Source of the DNA: Candidozyma auris
Taxonomy: Eukaryota; Ascomycota; Pichiomycetes; Serinales; Metschnikowiaceae
DNA length: 64,000 nucleotides
NCBI RefSeq assembly: GCF_003013715.1
Contig: NC_072812.1
Span: 1,116,001-1,180,000, forward strand
Direction: 5' to 3'
Below the pieces are notes generated by a model. The model saw only the letters and a program-made list of their open reading frames with translations, was not told the DNA's origin and ran no database searches. How positions within the stretch are numbered: the stretch's first letter is position 1; each line of letters opens with the position of its first letter. Positions 1 to 9,843 of this stretch are shown in pieces. Position numbers and translations under genes: made by a program.

Positions 1-3000
1 GTTCAAAAGAGAAAGATCGTTTACGTCTGCATTGAGCTTGAGGCTGCCATCGCGGGTTTCGAATCCTAACAAGAAATGAGCAACCGTGATATCATCAGTC
101 TCTGGCAAATTCGAAATTAAGAATTCCAAGATGGCATACTTTACCTGCAATGAATCCGTAATAGACTCCATTTGTTGCACAAAAGCGTAACGTATTCTGA
201 CAGATTCGTCAACATTCTCGAAGATGCTCAAGAGCCTAGTGTTGCGCAAAGAGAGATTCTTCGATAAAGAACTCTCCTTGCTGAAGACTTGCGATTTTGA
301 AAGTTTCCGCAAGATTTTAATTGCTGTCTCGGCAATCGACAGTTCATCCGAGCCCACGTACAAGGCAAGATGCGCCACACTCAATATATTGAAAGACAAC
401 AATTCGTAGAAATCGTTCACTCCATGCGTGCCCAAGTCTGTAGGATAGTACACGTTTTCATGGGTGGCCTTTGGTGCAGAGAGCACTAGACTTAAACTAG
501 TACTATATCCAATTGGCTTTTTTGCATCCGACAGCGCGTATACGTCTGAATTTTTTAGAAGGGGAAGAAGGCGATGAATATAGACATCCTGAAGCTTCAA
601 AATACTATCCACGATATTCAAAGCTGTTCCAACTAAAGATTGCAAGCTGGCGTTCCCGCGAAGAGCGTCTGTTCCTAAGTTCACAATTGAAAATAAGACT
701 GTGGAGGGCTTGTCCTCGAAGAGGTAATTCAAGGCAGCTAACGAATGGTGAAGTCTGACAAAGGTTTGGAAGGAAAGCGCAATGTCTTCTCCATTCGCAA
801 GTTTTGCAGAAACGAAGAGTTCATCTGCAGAGGCAGTCTCGGTAAAAATATGGGGAGCTTTATCTACCAAAAACTCCCAGTCTACCTCTGCCAACACCTT
901 TGCGACTATGCTGAGGGTAGTGCTTTGTAAGCTAATTTTAAATTTGTCGTCTTCTAGATCAGGCGTATGCGTGAAGACTTCAAGTAGGAGATACTCCAAA
1001 TATGGCCAAACACCGATCTGATTACTGAATCTATAATTTGACCCGAGATTGGATGGATATGGAAGATCCATACACTCGAAACCGTATTTGGTATTTCCTG
1101 TAGGCTCGAGAAGCTGACTAAGCAATTGGACAAAGTTGGAAACCTCGGAAATCTTCGTGAATGTTAATTGGAAGCCCTGCTTCATTGGTATACCCCTGAA
1201 GCAAGTCTTAAGCTTCTGTAGCTCGGATTTAATAGAGTCAGAGAGGGCTGCCTGCAGTGAAGTTCCTCCAATATATCTTTGCCTATCCGATGAACTCTCA
1301 GTATCGTGAAGAGCATGACAGATCCAGCGATCAACAGTATCCCAGATTCGAGCTCTTATACTGGAATCTTCGGTATTGGCAAACTCCTTCAAGCAGTGCA
1401 TAATCAAATTTATGAGAACCGTTCTATTCTCGTCACTCAATTCCACAGGCATCGAGCTTCTCGTTTGATTGAGTGATCCTTTGGCGCTGGTTACCAAGTT
1501 GTCAAATTTGAGAAACGAAACAAGAATAGGATGAAACAGATCAAATGCCGTCCTCCTTAAGCTTTTTGAAGCTGATGATTCGTCTCCAACATTTCTTATC
1601 AACTGAGAAATGAGCATGATGAAACCTGCAATGAATACCACGGAGTCTTCCGAAAGCAGGATTGGGTCATAAGCATCACCCTCCGCAGCCCTCTTGATAT
1701 GACTGCTAGAAAAAAGAAATTCCTGTTTGTGTTGTTCCATTCTTGACCTGGAACTTAAGTCCAGTTCCAAATTTTCCATGAGAGCATTAATGTAGTATGT
1801 CAATGAGCTGATGATCGAATCAAGGGAAACATGCAGATAGTCATTTTTTCTGAATGTGTTAGCGTTGACAAGAATATCCCACACCCGAAAGCTCGACATG
1901 GGCCCATCAGAAGTCAATCCACCCAAAAGAAAGCAGAATGTTGCCGTGATGAGTGGCAGAGTATTCTTGGATATACCCCAGTCGATAAAACCTGCAACAT
2001 TTGAATCATCCGAAGCCCAGAATGCTGCGCAAAGATCGGGTCTGTTATTGTAAACATATACGCATGCCATGTAGAGCCTTTCAAGATCCGCGCGACTGGC
2101 GATCTCCTGTAAGTCTTGTGATGTATTTGAAGATGCTTCAGAATCTCTTCTTAAACCCCGCGATGAATCAAAGTGATCGTTGAAGCCATTTACACGAACT
2201 GAAGCAACCTCGATCTCTTTTTTATTCAAGGATAGTAAATAATCTTCTTCACTGTCACGAAGCAGTGTCAATACTATAGCAGCGTGATTTACGAAACTGG
2301 TGAAGAAAGCGTGAAATGCTGGTGCAAGAATATCGTCAGCAATCAGCCTCGAGATTTGTAAGCTGGAAAAGTCACAAAGCTTTGCCACATTTGTTAATTG
2401 AGGATTTACCTTAACAGCATGAAGCAATTCATCGTTACCCGAGTAAAAGAACTTTGTTGGTTCCAACAGTGGAAAAGATCTTTGTAAAAGAGCTCTAAAA
2501 TCGTAGAGATCACTCTCTTCTAAAAGAAATTTCGTTTCAGGACATGCAGTTTCAGCTGCATATGAAAGTAACTGCTCTGAAGTTCCGTAGCTGATGAGCC
2601 ACTCAATGTACTGAAGAATATCCCTCTTGAAGTCTAGCTTTCTTGTTCTGTCACTGGACTCTTTACACCATGGAATCAAAGTAACAAAATAGAATAAACG
2701 TGAACAAAGATCGTAAGGTCTCAAGGACGACTTTGACAAGTCTATACTGTCATTCTCTTTAATTTTTGCATAGTCGGTCAGAAGGGATGTAGCGAGTTTT
2801 TCATGAATTATGTAAACCTCCTTCTCGGGCATGTCACCTAGCCCTGTCACAATGCGCAAAAGAGCGGGAAGATAATGCAAGAGTAGAACGTCTGAGTCAC
2901 TGGTGATATTCTCATTGACATGCTTGATGATTGTACTGTAAGCGTCGTAAGTAAGGAGTGAGTTTGGTGATGAATCGATGATAAAATATAATATCTGACT

Positions 3001-3630
3001 TAAAAGATCGTGAATCAGGAATAGTTGTTGCTTGACGAATGATACTTTCTTGACAAACGCCAAGTCATTGATATCCGCAGTGGCCTTTTGCTTATCGATT
3101 TGGTCATTCTGGATCTGAATCAAAGAGTATAATTTTTTGAAACTGGCGAGGCAATTCTTGAAGAGTTCCTTGCCAGGATCTTGAGTTGGATACAACATGT
3201 GCACTTTGTTGTTGGTCAACAAGTAACCCACAATATTGAGAATGTAGTCATATCTGCGAAAGAAAGCCAAGATTCCAGCATCTTCAAGACGAGAACCCTT
3301 AGCAAAACTTTCACTTTGAGCCAGCTGCAACAATTCAGCGGTGGCCATCTCGTCTAAATCAAGCTCTGTTGCAAGAAGATATGCGCTTTCTATGAAGGGT
3401 TTGTTCAATTTGAACTGCAGCCCATCCGAAAATGAGATTGGTTCGCTCTCGGCTTTAGCCAACTTCTGTCTGGCGGTATCGGAGCGTCCGGGAACAACAA
3501 GTAAATTCCTTAAATCGGTCCCAAGCAAAGCATCGATCTGCTCAGGTACATTGTCCAGGAACTTCACGGCATTGTAACAGTCTGAGAGAATCCCTATATC
3601 CCATGATAATGCCGCCGTAGTCGAAGCCAT
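1..3630 (-). CDS. NUP192: Nucleoporin Nup192 (Nup205 family), C-terminus cut by window edge
   Basis: This is a large scaffold nucleoporin of the inner ring of the nuclear pore complex. The frame is open from the ATG at 3630 through base 1, giving 1210 visible codons; family members are about 1,650-1,700 residues, so roughly the last quarter lies outside the window. The protein is alpha-helical and leucine-rich with no catalytic motif. Recognition rests on family segments I can read, such as the LRDSEEDY stretch near 2240-2280 and the AHFLLGFETRDGSLKLN stretch at the left edge. The ATG is preceded by A/T-rich leader and gives MASTTAALSWDIG. One CTG codon lies just before LRDSEEDY and would be Ser under the CTG-clade code. 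I saw no intron or frame break in the lines I checked. The identity is confident at family level. Confidence 0.85.
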   Translation of the reverse strand, partial: MASTTAALSWDIGILSDCYNAVKFLDNVPEQIDALLGTDLRNLLVVPGRSDTARQKLAKAESEPISFSDGLQFKLNKPFIESAYLLATELDLDEMATAELLQLAQSESFAKGSRLEDAGILAFFRRYDYILNIVGYLLTNNKVHMLYPTQDPGKELFKNCLASFKKLYSLIQIQNDQIDKQKATADINDLAFVKKVSFVKQQLFLIHDLLSQILYFIIDSSPNSLLTYDAYSTIIKHVNENITSDSDVLLLHYLPALLRIVTGLGDMPEKEVYIIHEKLATSLLTDYAKIKENDSIDLSKSSLRPYDLCSRLFYFVTLIPWCKESSDRTRKLDFKRDILQYIEWLISYGTSEQLLSYAAETACPETKFLLEESDLYDFRALLQRSFPLLEPTKFFYSGNDELLHAVKVNPQLTNVAKLCDFSSLQISRLIADDILAPAFHAFFTSFVNHAAIVLTLLRDSEEDYLLSLNKKEIEVASVRVNGFNDHFDSSRGLRRDSEASSNTSQDLQEIASRADLERLYMACVYVYNNRPDLCAAFWASDDSNVAGFIDWGISKNTLPLITATFCFLLGGLTSDGPMSSFRVWDILVNANTFRKNDYLHVSLDSIISSLTYYINALMENLELDLSSRSRMEQHKQEFLFSSSHIKRAAEGDAYDPILLSEDSVVFIAGFIMLISQLIRNVGDESSASKSLRRTAFDLFHPILVSFLKFDNLVTSAKGSLNQTRSSMPVELSDENRTVLINLIMHCLKEFANTEDSSIRARIWDTVDRWICHALHDTESSSDRQRYIGGTSLQAALSDSIKSELQKLKTCFRGIPMKQGFQLTFTKISEVSNFVQLLSQLLEPTGNTKYGFECMDLPYPSNLGSNYRFSNQIGVWPYLEYLLLEVFTHTPDLEDDKFKISLQSTTLSIVAKVLAEVDWEFLVDKAPHIFTETASADELFVSAKLANGEDIALSFQTFVRLHHSLAALNYLFEDKPSTVLFSIVNLGTDALRGNASLQSLVGTALNIVDSILKLQDVYIHRLLPLLKNSDVYALSDAKKPIGYSTSLSLVLSAPKATHENVYYPTDLGTHGVNDFYELLSFNILSVAHLALYVGSDELSIAETAIKILRKLSKSQVFSKESSLSKNLSLRNTRLLSIFENVDESVRIRYAFVQQMESITDSLQVKYAILEFLISNLPETDDITVAHFLLGFETRDGSLKLNADVNDLSLLN

Positions 3631-3851
3631 CCTTTATTTAGTGTGTATTGCTGAAATAATGGGATAATTGGGGCCCAAAGAGGTGATGTAGACGAAGTAT
3701 TTAAATTTTTGTTAGGTAGCATAACGCGCCTTGTGTGCAGTACACTTCGTCTGGGTGCAACATATTATCTAATGAACTTCCTCGAGGCTTTCTTTGAATT
3801 TACAATATACTACAGATTAATATCTTCAGAATCATAATAAATATAATTGAT
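3631..3851. promoter_or_regulatory. NUP192 promoter region
   Basis: This 221-bp spacer lies between the P450 stop codon and the NUP192 start. It holds an inverted repeat (AGACGAAGT at 3690-3698 and ACTTCGTCT at 3744-3752) and, inside its loop, a 16-base motif CGCCTTGTGTGCAGTA (3727-3742). The reverse complement of that motif recurs in the MIS1 promoter, and its first 13 bases recur at 6601-6613. Confidence 0.5.
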
Positions 3852-5411
3852 CTATGACAAGCCGATGTGAGCGCCGTCGAACAACGACATGGTCAAATGG
3901 GTAGCCTTCTTTGGGGTGTCACAGTCATCAAACGACTGAATATTCTTGAACATTTGCAAGAGTCTAACTGTGACGTAAGACGCTTCCGTCAATGCAAACT
4001 GTTGACCTAAACAAATTCTGGGGCCACCATTGAAAGGAAGGAATCCCCATCCGACCTTCTTCATGGCAAGCTCGCCCCATCTCTCGGGTCTGTAGGTCAA
4101 CACGTCCTTGCCGTAGATCTCCTCAGATCTGTGAGTAGCGTAAATCGTGTAAGTAACTGTCTGTCCCTTTCTGACAAAGATAGGCTGGTCTCTGTTAGGA
4201 CCACCACCTCTTGGGAGGGTGGTGTCCTTGGTGGCCACACGGAAGTTCTGTGGAACAGATGGGTACAATCTGAGAGTCTCGTTGATGACCCACTTCAAGT
4301 ACTCGAGCTTCTTCAAAGACTCAAAGGTAATGGCGGACAAATCGGCATCGTCACCCTCACCAAAGGCCTGAATAATCTCTTCACGCAATCTAGCAAATAC
4401 ATGAGGATTTCTTGCAAGCTCAAAAAACATAAAAGACAACAAGCCAGCGGTAGTGTCACGAGCAGCCAACAAAATGTTCAAGCACTGGTCTCTCAACACC
4501 TTGGGGTCTCTGGTCTGCTTGGACAATTCATACAAGAAGACGTAGCCTTGATTAGAGAACTTCTCCACCTCCTCAGGGGTCGAGTTCAAGGCCTTGTTGA
4601 CGTAATAGTCAGCAAACTCGTGCACAATCTTGTTGTTTTTCCTAAAGTCAGAGTTGTTGACGATCCAGTAGAGTTTTTGGAAACCAGCTCTCAAGAACAA
4701 GTACGACTGGGAAGTGTTGAACGCCTTGGGGAACTCACGTTTCACCGCAGGCCCGCTGTTGGCGAAACCCGGTTCGTCCTCGCTCAACGACTCACACGAC
4801 TCGCCAAACAAAAACTCCGTTCCCGAATCGATGGTCAACTTGAAGAACAACGGCTGGATATCAAACTCCTGCCCGTTTGTTCTGCGTATGAGTCTCGCAA
4901 GCGCCTGGACGTGTGGCTCCAAGGAGCGGACGTGGCCCACCTGCTCTCTGGCAAACTGTGGACGCAACATGGCTCTTGAGTGTTTCCAGCCAGCGCCATC
5001 CAAGGTGAAGATACCATCACCAAGCAAGATTTGGAACTGCTTGTGACGGAGCCCCAAGATGAAATCGTTGAACTGGGTGCCCAAGAGCGCCTTGATGTTT
5101 TCTGGGTCTCTCGTCGACACCACCGGGGTGCCGGCCATGACCAACCTAACGGTATCTTTGCCGGTTTCAATGAATCGAGAGTACAAGTAGTCAGGCATCT
5201 CCCCCTTCTTTTGTTTTTCCACAACTACCCTCATAAGCTTAAAACCATACCACCCATCTGACACTGCGGGGGCAAGTGTGGCACCAGACTTTTTGTAGGC
5301 GACATAGTAGGTAAGAGTGTTGAAGGCTCTGTAGGCGACGAGCGCAAGTAGAAGCAACGCCCACCAGGGTAACTCGAGAACCTTGCCGGAATAATCAGCA
5401 ACCAACAGCAT
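3852..5411 (-). CDS. Cytochrome P450, CYP52-like (n-alkane / fatty-acid hydroxylase)
   Basis: The product is 519 residues, a typical length for CYP52 enzymes, which hydroxylate the terminal carbon of alkanes and fatty acids on the ER membrane using NADPH-P450 reductase. A single N-terminal membrane anchor spans about residues 13-30 (LPWWALLLLALVAY). The oxygen-binding I-helix reads AARDTTAG at 316-323, the ExxR motif is ETLR at 378-381, and the haem loop is FNGGPRICLG at 460-469 with Cys467 as thiolate ligand. The start is the ATG at 5411; codon 2 is CTG and so probably Ser. All key residues are intact, so the gene looks functional. The exact CYP52 subfamily and substrate chain length cannot be told from sequence alone. 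The upstream gap is unusually long (1.6 kb), which suggests elaborate regulation. Confidence 0.88.
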   Translation of the reverse strand: MLLVADYSGKVLELPWWALLLLALVAYRAFNTLTYYVAYKKSGATLAPAVSDGWYGFKLMRVVVEKQKKGEMPDYLYSRFIETGKDTVRLVMAGTPVVSTRDPENIKALLGTQFNDFILGLRHKQFQILLGDGIFTLDGAGWKHSRAMLRPQFAREQVGHVRSLEPHVQALARLIRRTNGQEFDIQPLFFKLTIDSGTEFLFGESCESLSEDEPGFANSGPAVKREFPKAFNTSQSYLFLRAGFQKLYWIVNNSDFRKNNKIVHEFADYYVNKALNSTPEEVEKFSNQGYVFLYELSKQTRDPKVLRDQCLNILLAARDTTAGLLSFMFFELARNPHVFARLREEIIQAFGEGDDADLSAITFESLKKLEYLKWVINETLRLYPSVPQNFRVATKDTTLPRGGGPNRDQPIFVRKGQTVTYTIYATHRSEEIYGKDVLTYRPERWGELAMKKVGWGFLPFNGGPRICLGQQFALTEASYVTVRLLQMFKNIQSFDDCDTPKKATHLTMSLFDGAHIGLS

Positions 5412-5517
5412 AATTGAGGTAAAAAGTAGTAGTAATTAGTAGTTACCGAGCTGACTTTTTAGTTGTGTTCTGTAGTAGCAGCTATTACGAAGATGCGATT
5501 GTGGAGGACGTCTTTGC

Positions 5518-5525
5518 CTTTATAT
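5518..5525 (-). promoter_or_regulatory. TATA box of the P450 gene
   Basis: On the minus strand the bases read ATATAAAG, about 110 bp upstream of the P450 ATG at 5411, a normal yeast distance. Confidence 0.5.
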
Positions 5526-5799
5526 GTATGTGGGTGGAGATTAGAGACGTGCGAAAGGGGCCTGGAGGTAACACTGTGTAGCTGCGAGGGGAACAAAGCG
5601 AGAGTGAAGATACTTGCCTACTGCCTCATGCGAATGGACCTTGAACAATATACAACAAACGTTCGCTCAGGATGGCCTGAGCCGTGATCTTTTCGGAGTT
5701 TTGGTTTTTTGACTCCCGGCCTTCAAGAACTAAATTCAAAAATATCGTAGCAGGTTTATTTTTCGTTTGCACCAACGGGCCGAAAAACGGTTTACACTT

Positions 5800-5812
5800 C
5801 GGAGTTTCTCCG
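5800..5812. promoter_or_regulatory. CGGAG-TTT-CTCCG palindrome (possible Zn2Cys6 site)
   Basis: A perfect 5+3+5 inverted repeat with facing CGG and CCG triplets separated by seven bases, 390 bp upstream of the P450 start. Inverted CGG triplets are the usual target form for Zn2Cys6 dimers. The regulator is unknown. Confidence 0.4.
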
Positions 5813-5952
5813 GCAACAAATGGTGCCGTCTTGGACCGAACGCTGCCTGCTGCCCGCCTTTCGCTACTGGACGGCGCACGGTTTAGGGTCGCTTGAAGCG
5901 ACGCAGTTATTTCCTAACTCCAGCGGCTGTGAAGGTCTTGGGCATGTGAACT

Positions 5953-5964
5953 TTGGCTGCGAAA
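5953..5964 (+). repeat. TTGGCTGCGAAA element, copy 1
   Basis: First of three exact copies of this 12-mer in the P450-PCK1 gap (others at 6362 and 6789). It abuts a 20-base poly(A) tract. Related copies occur in other intergenic regions of the window. Confidence 0.6.
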
Positions 5965-5981
5965 AAAAAAAAAAAAAAAAA
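5962..5981 (+). repeat. Poly(dA) tract, A20
   Basis: An uninterrupted run of 20 A, directly following the TTGGCTGCG element. Such tracts commonly exclude nucleosomes in yeast promoters. Confidence 0.8.
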
Positions 5982-6361
5982 TTGAGAAAAGAAAAATTAA
6001 GAAAATGTGCTACACAGATAGAGTAAAAAACGGAACAAAACACAACAACCGAAGGCCTAAAGAGTTTTTACCGATGGAACCTCACTTTCATATGAATGTT
6101 TGTTAGTCGGGTCGAGAGAGGTCGGATTTTACTGTTTTGTATCTCTGCCCCGCAACAATGCTCGACGAGGGGGGACCGTCTCGAGAATGGCTTTGGCCGG
6201 AGAGTTGACGATGAGTCCCTTCGGAGATTCCCACACAGGCAGTGGAAAGTCCGGTCTCGAGCAATTGCAATAGGATTGTCAACGGCGAATTGGGTGTGAC
6301 AAAATAGTTTGGTGCACGCGTGACCTGTGTTGATTTATGTTTGTGATTGGCCTTGTTGCAA

Positions 6362-6373
6362 TTGGCTGCGAAA
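6362..6373 (+). repeat. TTGGCTGCGAAA element, copy 2
   Basis: Second exact copy of the 12-mer, 409 bp after copy 1 and in the same orientation. Confidence 0.6.
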
Positions 6374-6788
6374 AGATGTCAGACGGCGCAATGGCCATTT
6401 GCAATAGAGGAATTGTAGAACTTGTAATTGCTTATTGACTGTTTTATTTGCTGACGGGTTTATACTGGCTCAGTTGTTCTCTTCCTCGTATTTTGTGTAC
6501 TCGTCTCTGTCTTGTGCTTTCTAGATGATATCACATGGGTTCCATGCAGCGATTGTCTCATGGAGCCCCTCACAAGAAATCTAAGGTGCTACTGCTACCT
6601 CGCCTTGTGTGCACTCCAGGCACCGGCTCCATTTCATGTTCACTATAATGGGGTGATCATTTGTTGATGTCATTTGCTACTTATCTCCTAAACTTTGGGA
6701 CTCTGACTCCATTCTTCGCTTGTGATCACAAACACAAGAGATGCCGTATGCCGTCCATTGCCTTTGGGCTGTTGATGCGAACGTACTT

Positions 6789-6800
6789 TTGGCTGCGAAA
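6789..6800 (+). repeat. TTGGCTGCGAAA element, copy 3
   Basis: Third exact copy, 427 bp after copy 2 and in the same orientation. Its downstream extension (GAAATTTA) also matches the inverted copy at 28301-28311 in the BNI1 promoter. Confidence 0.6.
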
Positions 6801-7033
6801 TTTACAGGCAAAATTATTCCTCTTTAAATCAACGTTATGAGCACCCTTCTCTGTACCCTCCAAATTGTCTTTTCTTAATGTCTCTGACATGTATTAAGAA
6901 AACCATCATGAAGGTTTCTCGAAAAGCCCTTAATAGCGTAGTTTCATTTTGGCCTTTTCAGCTACCATCATTGTTATGTCTACACTTTAGTCCCAATGTA
7001 TGATTTGATGCACTATTTATGCGAAACCCTAAT

Positions 7034-8695
7034 TTAGACGGTTGGACCAGCGGCCTGGACCTCTGGGGTGGCCTGGTCAGCGTATTTCTTGAAGTTCTCA
7101 ACAAACTTACCAGCCAAAGAGCTGATCTCCTTCTTGAAAGAAGCCTCACCCTCGGACCATGCGTTGATAGGATTGAGAAGCTCAGATGGAACACCTGGAC
7201 AGGTCTTTGGAACATGCAAGTTGAACACAGGGAACTCCTCGTACTCGACCTTGCTCAAAGAACCGTTGTGGATGGCATCCAAAATGGCTCTGGTGTACTT
7301 CAATGGACATCTCTTGCCACCTCTAGCGGCAGAGGCACCAGCCCAACCAGTATTGAGCAACCAAGCGTTGGCATTGTGCTTGGAGATCTTGTCAGATAAC
7401 TGCTGAGCGTACTTCATTGGGTGCAACACCAAGAATGGTTGACCGAAACAAGCAGAGAAAGTGGCCTGTGGCTCCGTGACACCCTCCTCAGTACCAGCCA
7501 TCTTGGAGGTGTAACCGGAAATAAAGTGGTACATCACTTGGGAGTTGGTCAACTTGGACACTGGTGGCAACACACCGCTGGCATCACATGTCAACAAGAT
7601 GATGTTGGTTGGGTGAGTGTCAGCCAAGCATGGGATCTTGGCAGATGGAATGTAGTCGATTGGGTATGCACATCTCGTGTTCTCGGTGATGGTAGAGTCA
7701 GAGTAGTCGACAACCTTGGTCTCAGGGTCGTACACAACGTTCTCCAAGATAGAGCCAAACTTGATCGAATTGAAAATCTCGGGCTCCTTCTCCTGGCTCA
7801 AGTCCAAACACTTGGCGTAACAGCCACCCTCGATGTTGAACACACCGTTGTCAGACCAGCAGTGCTCATCATCACCAATCAATTTTCTGTTAGGGTCAGC
7901 AGACAAGGTGGTCTTACCAGTACCGGACAAACCGAAGAACAAGGTGACATCACCCTTCTCAATACCCTGGTTGGCAGAAGAGTGCAAAGTCAAGACCTTG
8001 TGCTTGATAGGCATCAAGTAGAACATGACAGTGAAGATACCCTTCTTCATCTCACCAGCGTACTCGGTACCCAAGATAACCATCTCCATATCCTTGAAGT
8101 TGATCTCGACAGAGGTGGAAGAAGTCATACCCTTGGTGTAAGTGTTGGCAGGGAACTGACCAGCGTTGTAGATGGTAAAGTCTGGTTCACCAAAGTTTTT
8201 GAGCTCCTCCTCAGTTGGTCTAATCAACATGTTGGTCATGAACAAAGCGTGGTAGGCCCTAGCACAAATAATTCTAACCTTGATTCTGTAGCGAGGGTCC
8301 CAGCCGGCAAAGGCATCAACAACAAACAACTTCTCTCTAGTTCTCAAGTAGTCCAAAGCTCTCGATCTGGAGATCTTCCAGGTCAACTCGTCAACCTGCT
8401 TGTTGACAGGACCCCACCAGATGTGCTGGGAAGAGGTTTCCTCCTCGACAATTCTTTTGTCCTTTGGCGATCTACCAGTCTTCTTACCGGAGTAGGCCAT
8501 CAAGGCACCGGTAGAAGAGATAGTCGTACCCTTCTCCAAAAGACCGTCCTCGTACAAAGTTGGTGGAGGAGCGTTGTGTCTAATGGTAACGTCGTCTTTG
8601 AGAGACAATTTCTGAACCAAAGGGTCCTCAGTCGACTTGATCGAAGGGTGATCTTGGAAGTTTAAGGAAGATTCAACTGCGGTAGGTGGAACCAT
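7034..8695 (-). CDS. PCK1: Phosphoenolpyruvate carboxykinase (ATP)
   Basis: This 553-residue enzyme converts oxaloacetate plus ATP to phosphoenolpyruvate, ADP and CO2, the committing step of gluconeogenesis in the cytosol. The P-loop (kinase 1a) reads GLSGTGKT at residues 255-262, followed by the metal-binding GDDEH at 274-278. The substrate-binding RSPKDK segment is at 75-80. Length matches the yeast enzyme (about 550). The chosen start is the ATG at 8695; the frame is open upstream but no earlier ATG occurs in it, and homology begins just after this Met. I found no CTG codon in the part of the gene I checked codon by codon, as expected for a highly expressed CTG-clade gene. Expression is likely glucose-repressed, and the long upstream region carries a TATA box, repeated CCCGGG elements and a CSRE-like site. 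The identity is certain. Confidence 0.97.
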   Translation of the reverse strand: MVPPTAVESSLNFQDHPSIKSTEDPLVQKLSLKDDVTIRHNAPPPTLYEDGLLEKGTTISSTGALMAYSGKKTGRSPKDKRIVEEETSSQHIWWGPVNKQVDELTWKISRSRALDYLRTREKLFVVDAFAGWDPRYRIKVRIICARAYHALFMTNMLIRPTEEELKNFGEPDFTIYNAGQFPANTYTKGMTSSTSVEINFKDMEMVILGTEYAGEMKKGIFTVMFYLMPIKHKVLTLHSSANQGIEKGDVTLFFGLSGTGKTTLSADPNRKLIGDDEHCWSDNGVFNIEGGCYAKCLDLSQEKEPEIFNSIKFGSILENVVYDPETKVVDYSDSTITENTRCAYPIDYIPSAKIPCLADTHPTNIILLTCDASGVLPPVSKLTNSQVMYHFISGYTSKMAGTEEGVTEPQATFSACFGQPFLVLHPMKYAQQLSDKISKHNANAWLLNTGWAGASAARGGKRCPLKYTRAILDAIHNGSLSKVEYEEFPVFNLHVPKTCPGVPSELLNPINAWSEGEASFKKEISSLAGKFVENFKKYADQATPEVQAAGPTV

Positions 8696-8770
8696 GATGA
8701 ATGTGAAAAAGTGAGTGACAAAGTCAAAGAGCAAAAAAAAAGGTTCCCAATGTGGGGGAATTCCACTCTT

Positions 8771-8776
8771 TATATA
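8771..8776 (-). promoter_or_regulatory. PCK1 TATA box
   Basis: TATATA sits 76-81 bp upstream of the PCK1 ATG (8695), in a normal position for a strongly regulated yeast gene. Confidence 0.6.
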
Positions 8777-8842
8777 TTGCAAACAGCACAAGGCTGCCAG
8801 AACACGAATTGCATGGTTTCACTGTGTGAACCAGCTAGAAAG

Positions 8843-8910
8843 AGTGTGCCCGGGACTGCGGATCCACATGCTGGGGTAGAGCACTGCATATAACCTAGTG
8901 TGCCCGGGAC
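8843..8910. promoter_or_regulatory. Duplicated AGTGTGCCCGGGAC element in PCK1 promoter
   Basis: Two exact 14-base copies (8843-8856 and 8897-8910) are spaced 54 bp apart and lie 150-215 bp upstream of the PCK1 ATG. Each centres on the palindrome CCCGGG. This is the position expected for an upstream activating or repressing sequence. Confidence 0.5.
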
Positions 8911-9843
8911 AATGGAGAAATTTTGTATGGGGAAAGCATGCGCGGGCAATGAAATATGGGGTACTTTGAGAAAAAGAGCACTTGGGCTTGCAGGAAAAAC
9001 TCGGGTGATGCGAGAATTCTCATCGGGAGGTCACGGGAAACCCAACGGGCCAGAAAGCTGCGCCGGAACGGCGGAGATCCCCTGTATATAGGCGCTTTTC
9101 CTCCCCAACGTCCCGTGTAGCCCCGGGGCTTTCTGGCTAGCCAGTGTTATAGGAGACAAAGGTCAAGAGAAAGGAGAGAGACAAACTGAAGTAGAGGTAG
9201 CATCACTTTCGATTGAATCGTCATTATAGTTACATGATGGTCGTGATAACCAGATCACAGAATTCGTAATCGGGAATGGGTAGATGTTGCAGGCATGGGA
9301 CGAGTCGCAACCTTGCTGCTGAGTGTTGTCTCGGGCCATCCCGCTTAACTTGGGTTGGGGTAGCAAGATATACACTTTTTTTTTCCAAGTCCACGCCGAA
9401 GCGGCTAAGTCTACCACTGCCAGGCGAGTCCCCATCTCAGGCAAGCTTAAGTCACGCAATCGCTGATCCGGTCGCCTCAGTGTCCGTTGAAACGCCATGA
9501 TGTGATCGCTTTCAGCCAATGTTCCCATCTCCTCACTGGCTTCTTTTATTCTTTTTTTTTCTCCTTTCTTTCGTTAATGTAAGTCAAGTGCATTCTCTGC
9601 ACTGTCGCGCCTCGGCCCCACAGTCCAATTTAAGACACCTTAGATAACTGGAGGCCTATGCGCACACGACAAGTGTTTGGAGATTAGAAAAGGACAATTT
9701 CAATAAACCATAGCCACCACCCGCAACCTTCCGTCGAGCTCTCTGAGATTCACGGAGCGCGCCACTATCTCTCACTATGATCATGGTAGTTTTGTGTACT
9801 TTGAGTCGCGTTGATTGCCTCGGGTGTGTCTCGCGGTCGCTGA

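Larger units (their letters stand above)
5412..7033. promoter_or_regulatory. 1.6-kb intergenic region: P450 promoter and PCK1 3' flank
   Basis: I see no convincing gene here. Reading leftward as the P450 promoter, a TATA-like ATATAAAG lies at 5518-5525, about 110 bp before the ATG. A CGGAG-TTT-CTCCG palindrome lies at 5800-5812. There is a run of 20 A at 5962-5981. Three copies of TTGGCTGCGAAA lie at 5953-5964, 6362-6373 and 6789-6800. The motif CGCCTTGTGTGCA occurs at 6601-6613. Short open frames are present but start at non-ATG codons or show no protein-like composition. Confidence 0.6.

Noticed and set aside
4131..4979. 282-codon plus-strand frame opposite the P450 gene
   Set aside because: Antisense shadow of the CYP52-like coding sequence; no family resemblance.
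7421..8665. 414-codon open frame on the plus strand opposite PCK1
   Set aside because: It lies wholly antisense to a highly conserved gene. Strong codon bias in PCK1 keeps the opposite frame open; the translated sequence has no domain character.
9163..9528. 121-codon minus-strand frame with an ATG in the PCK1 upstream region
   Set aside because: No recognisable motif, irregular composition, and position within a regulatory region; could be checked by RNA-seq but I cannot support it.
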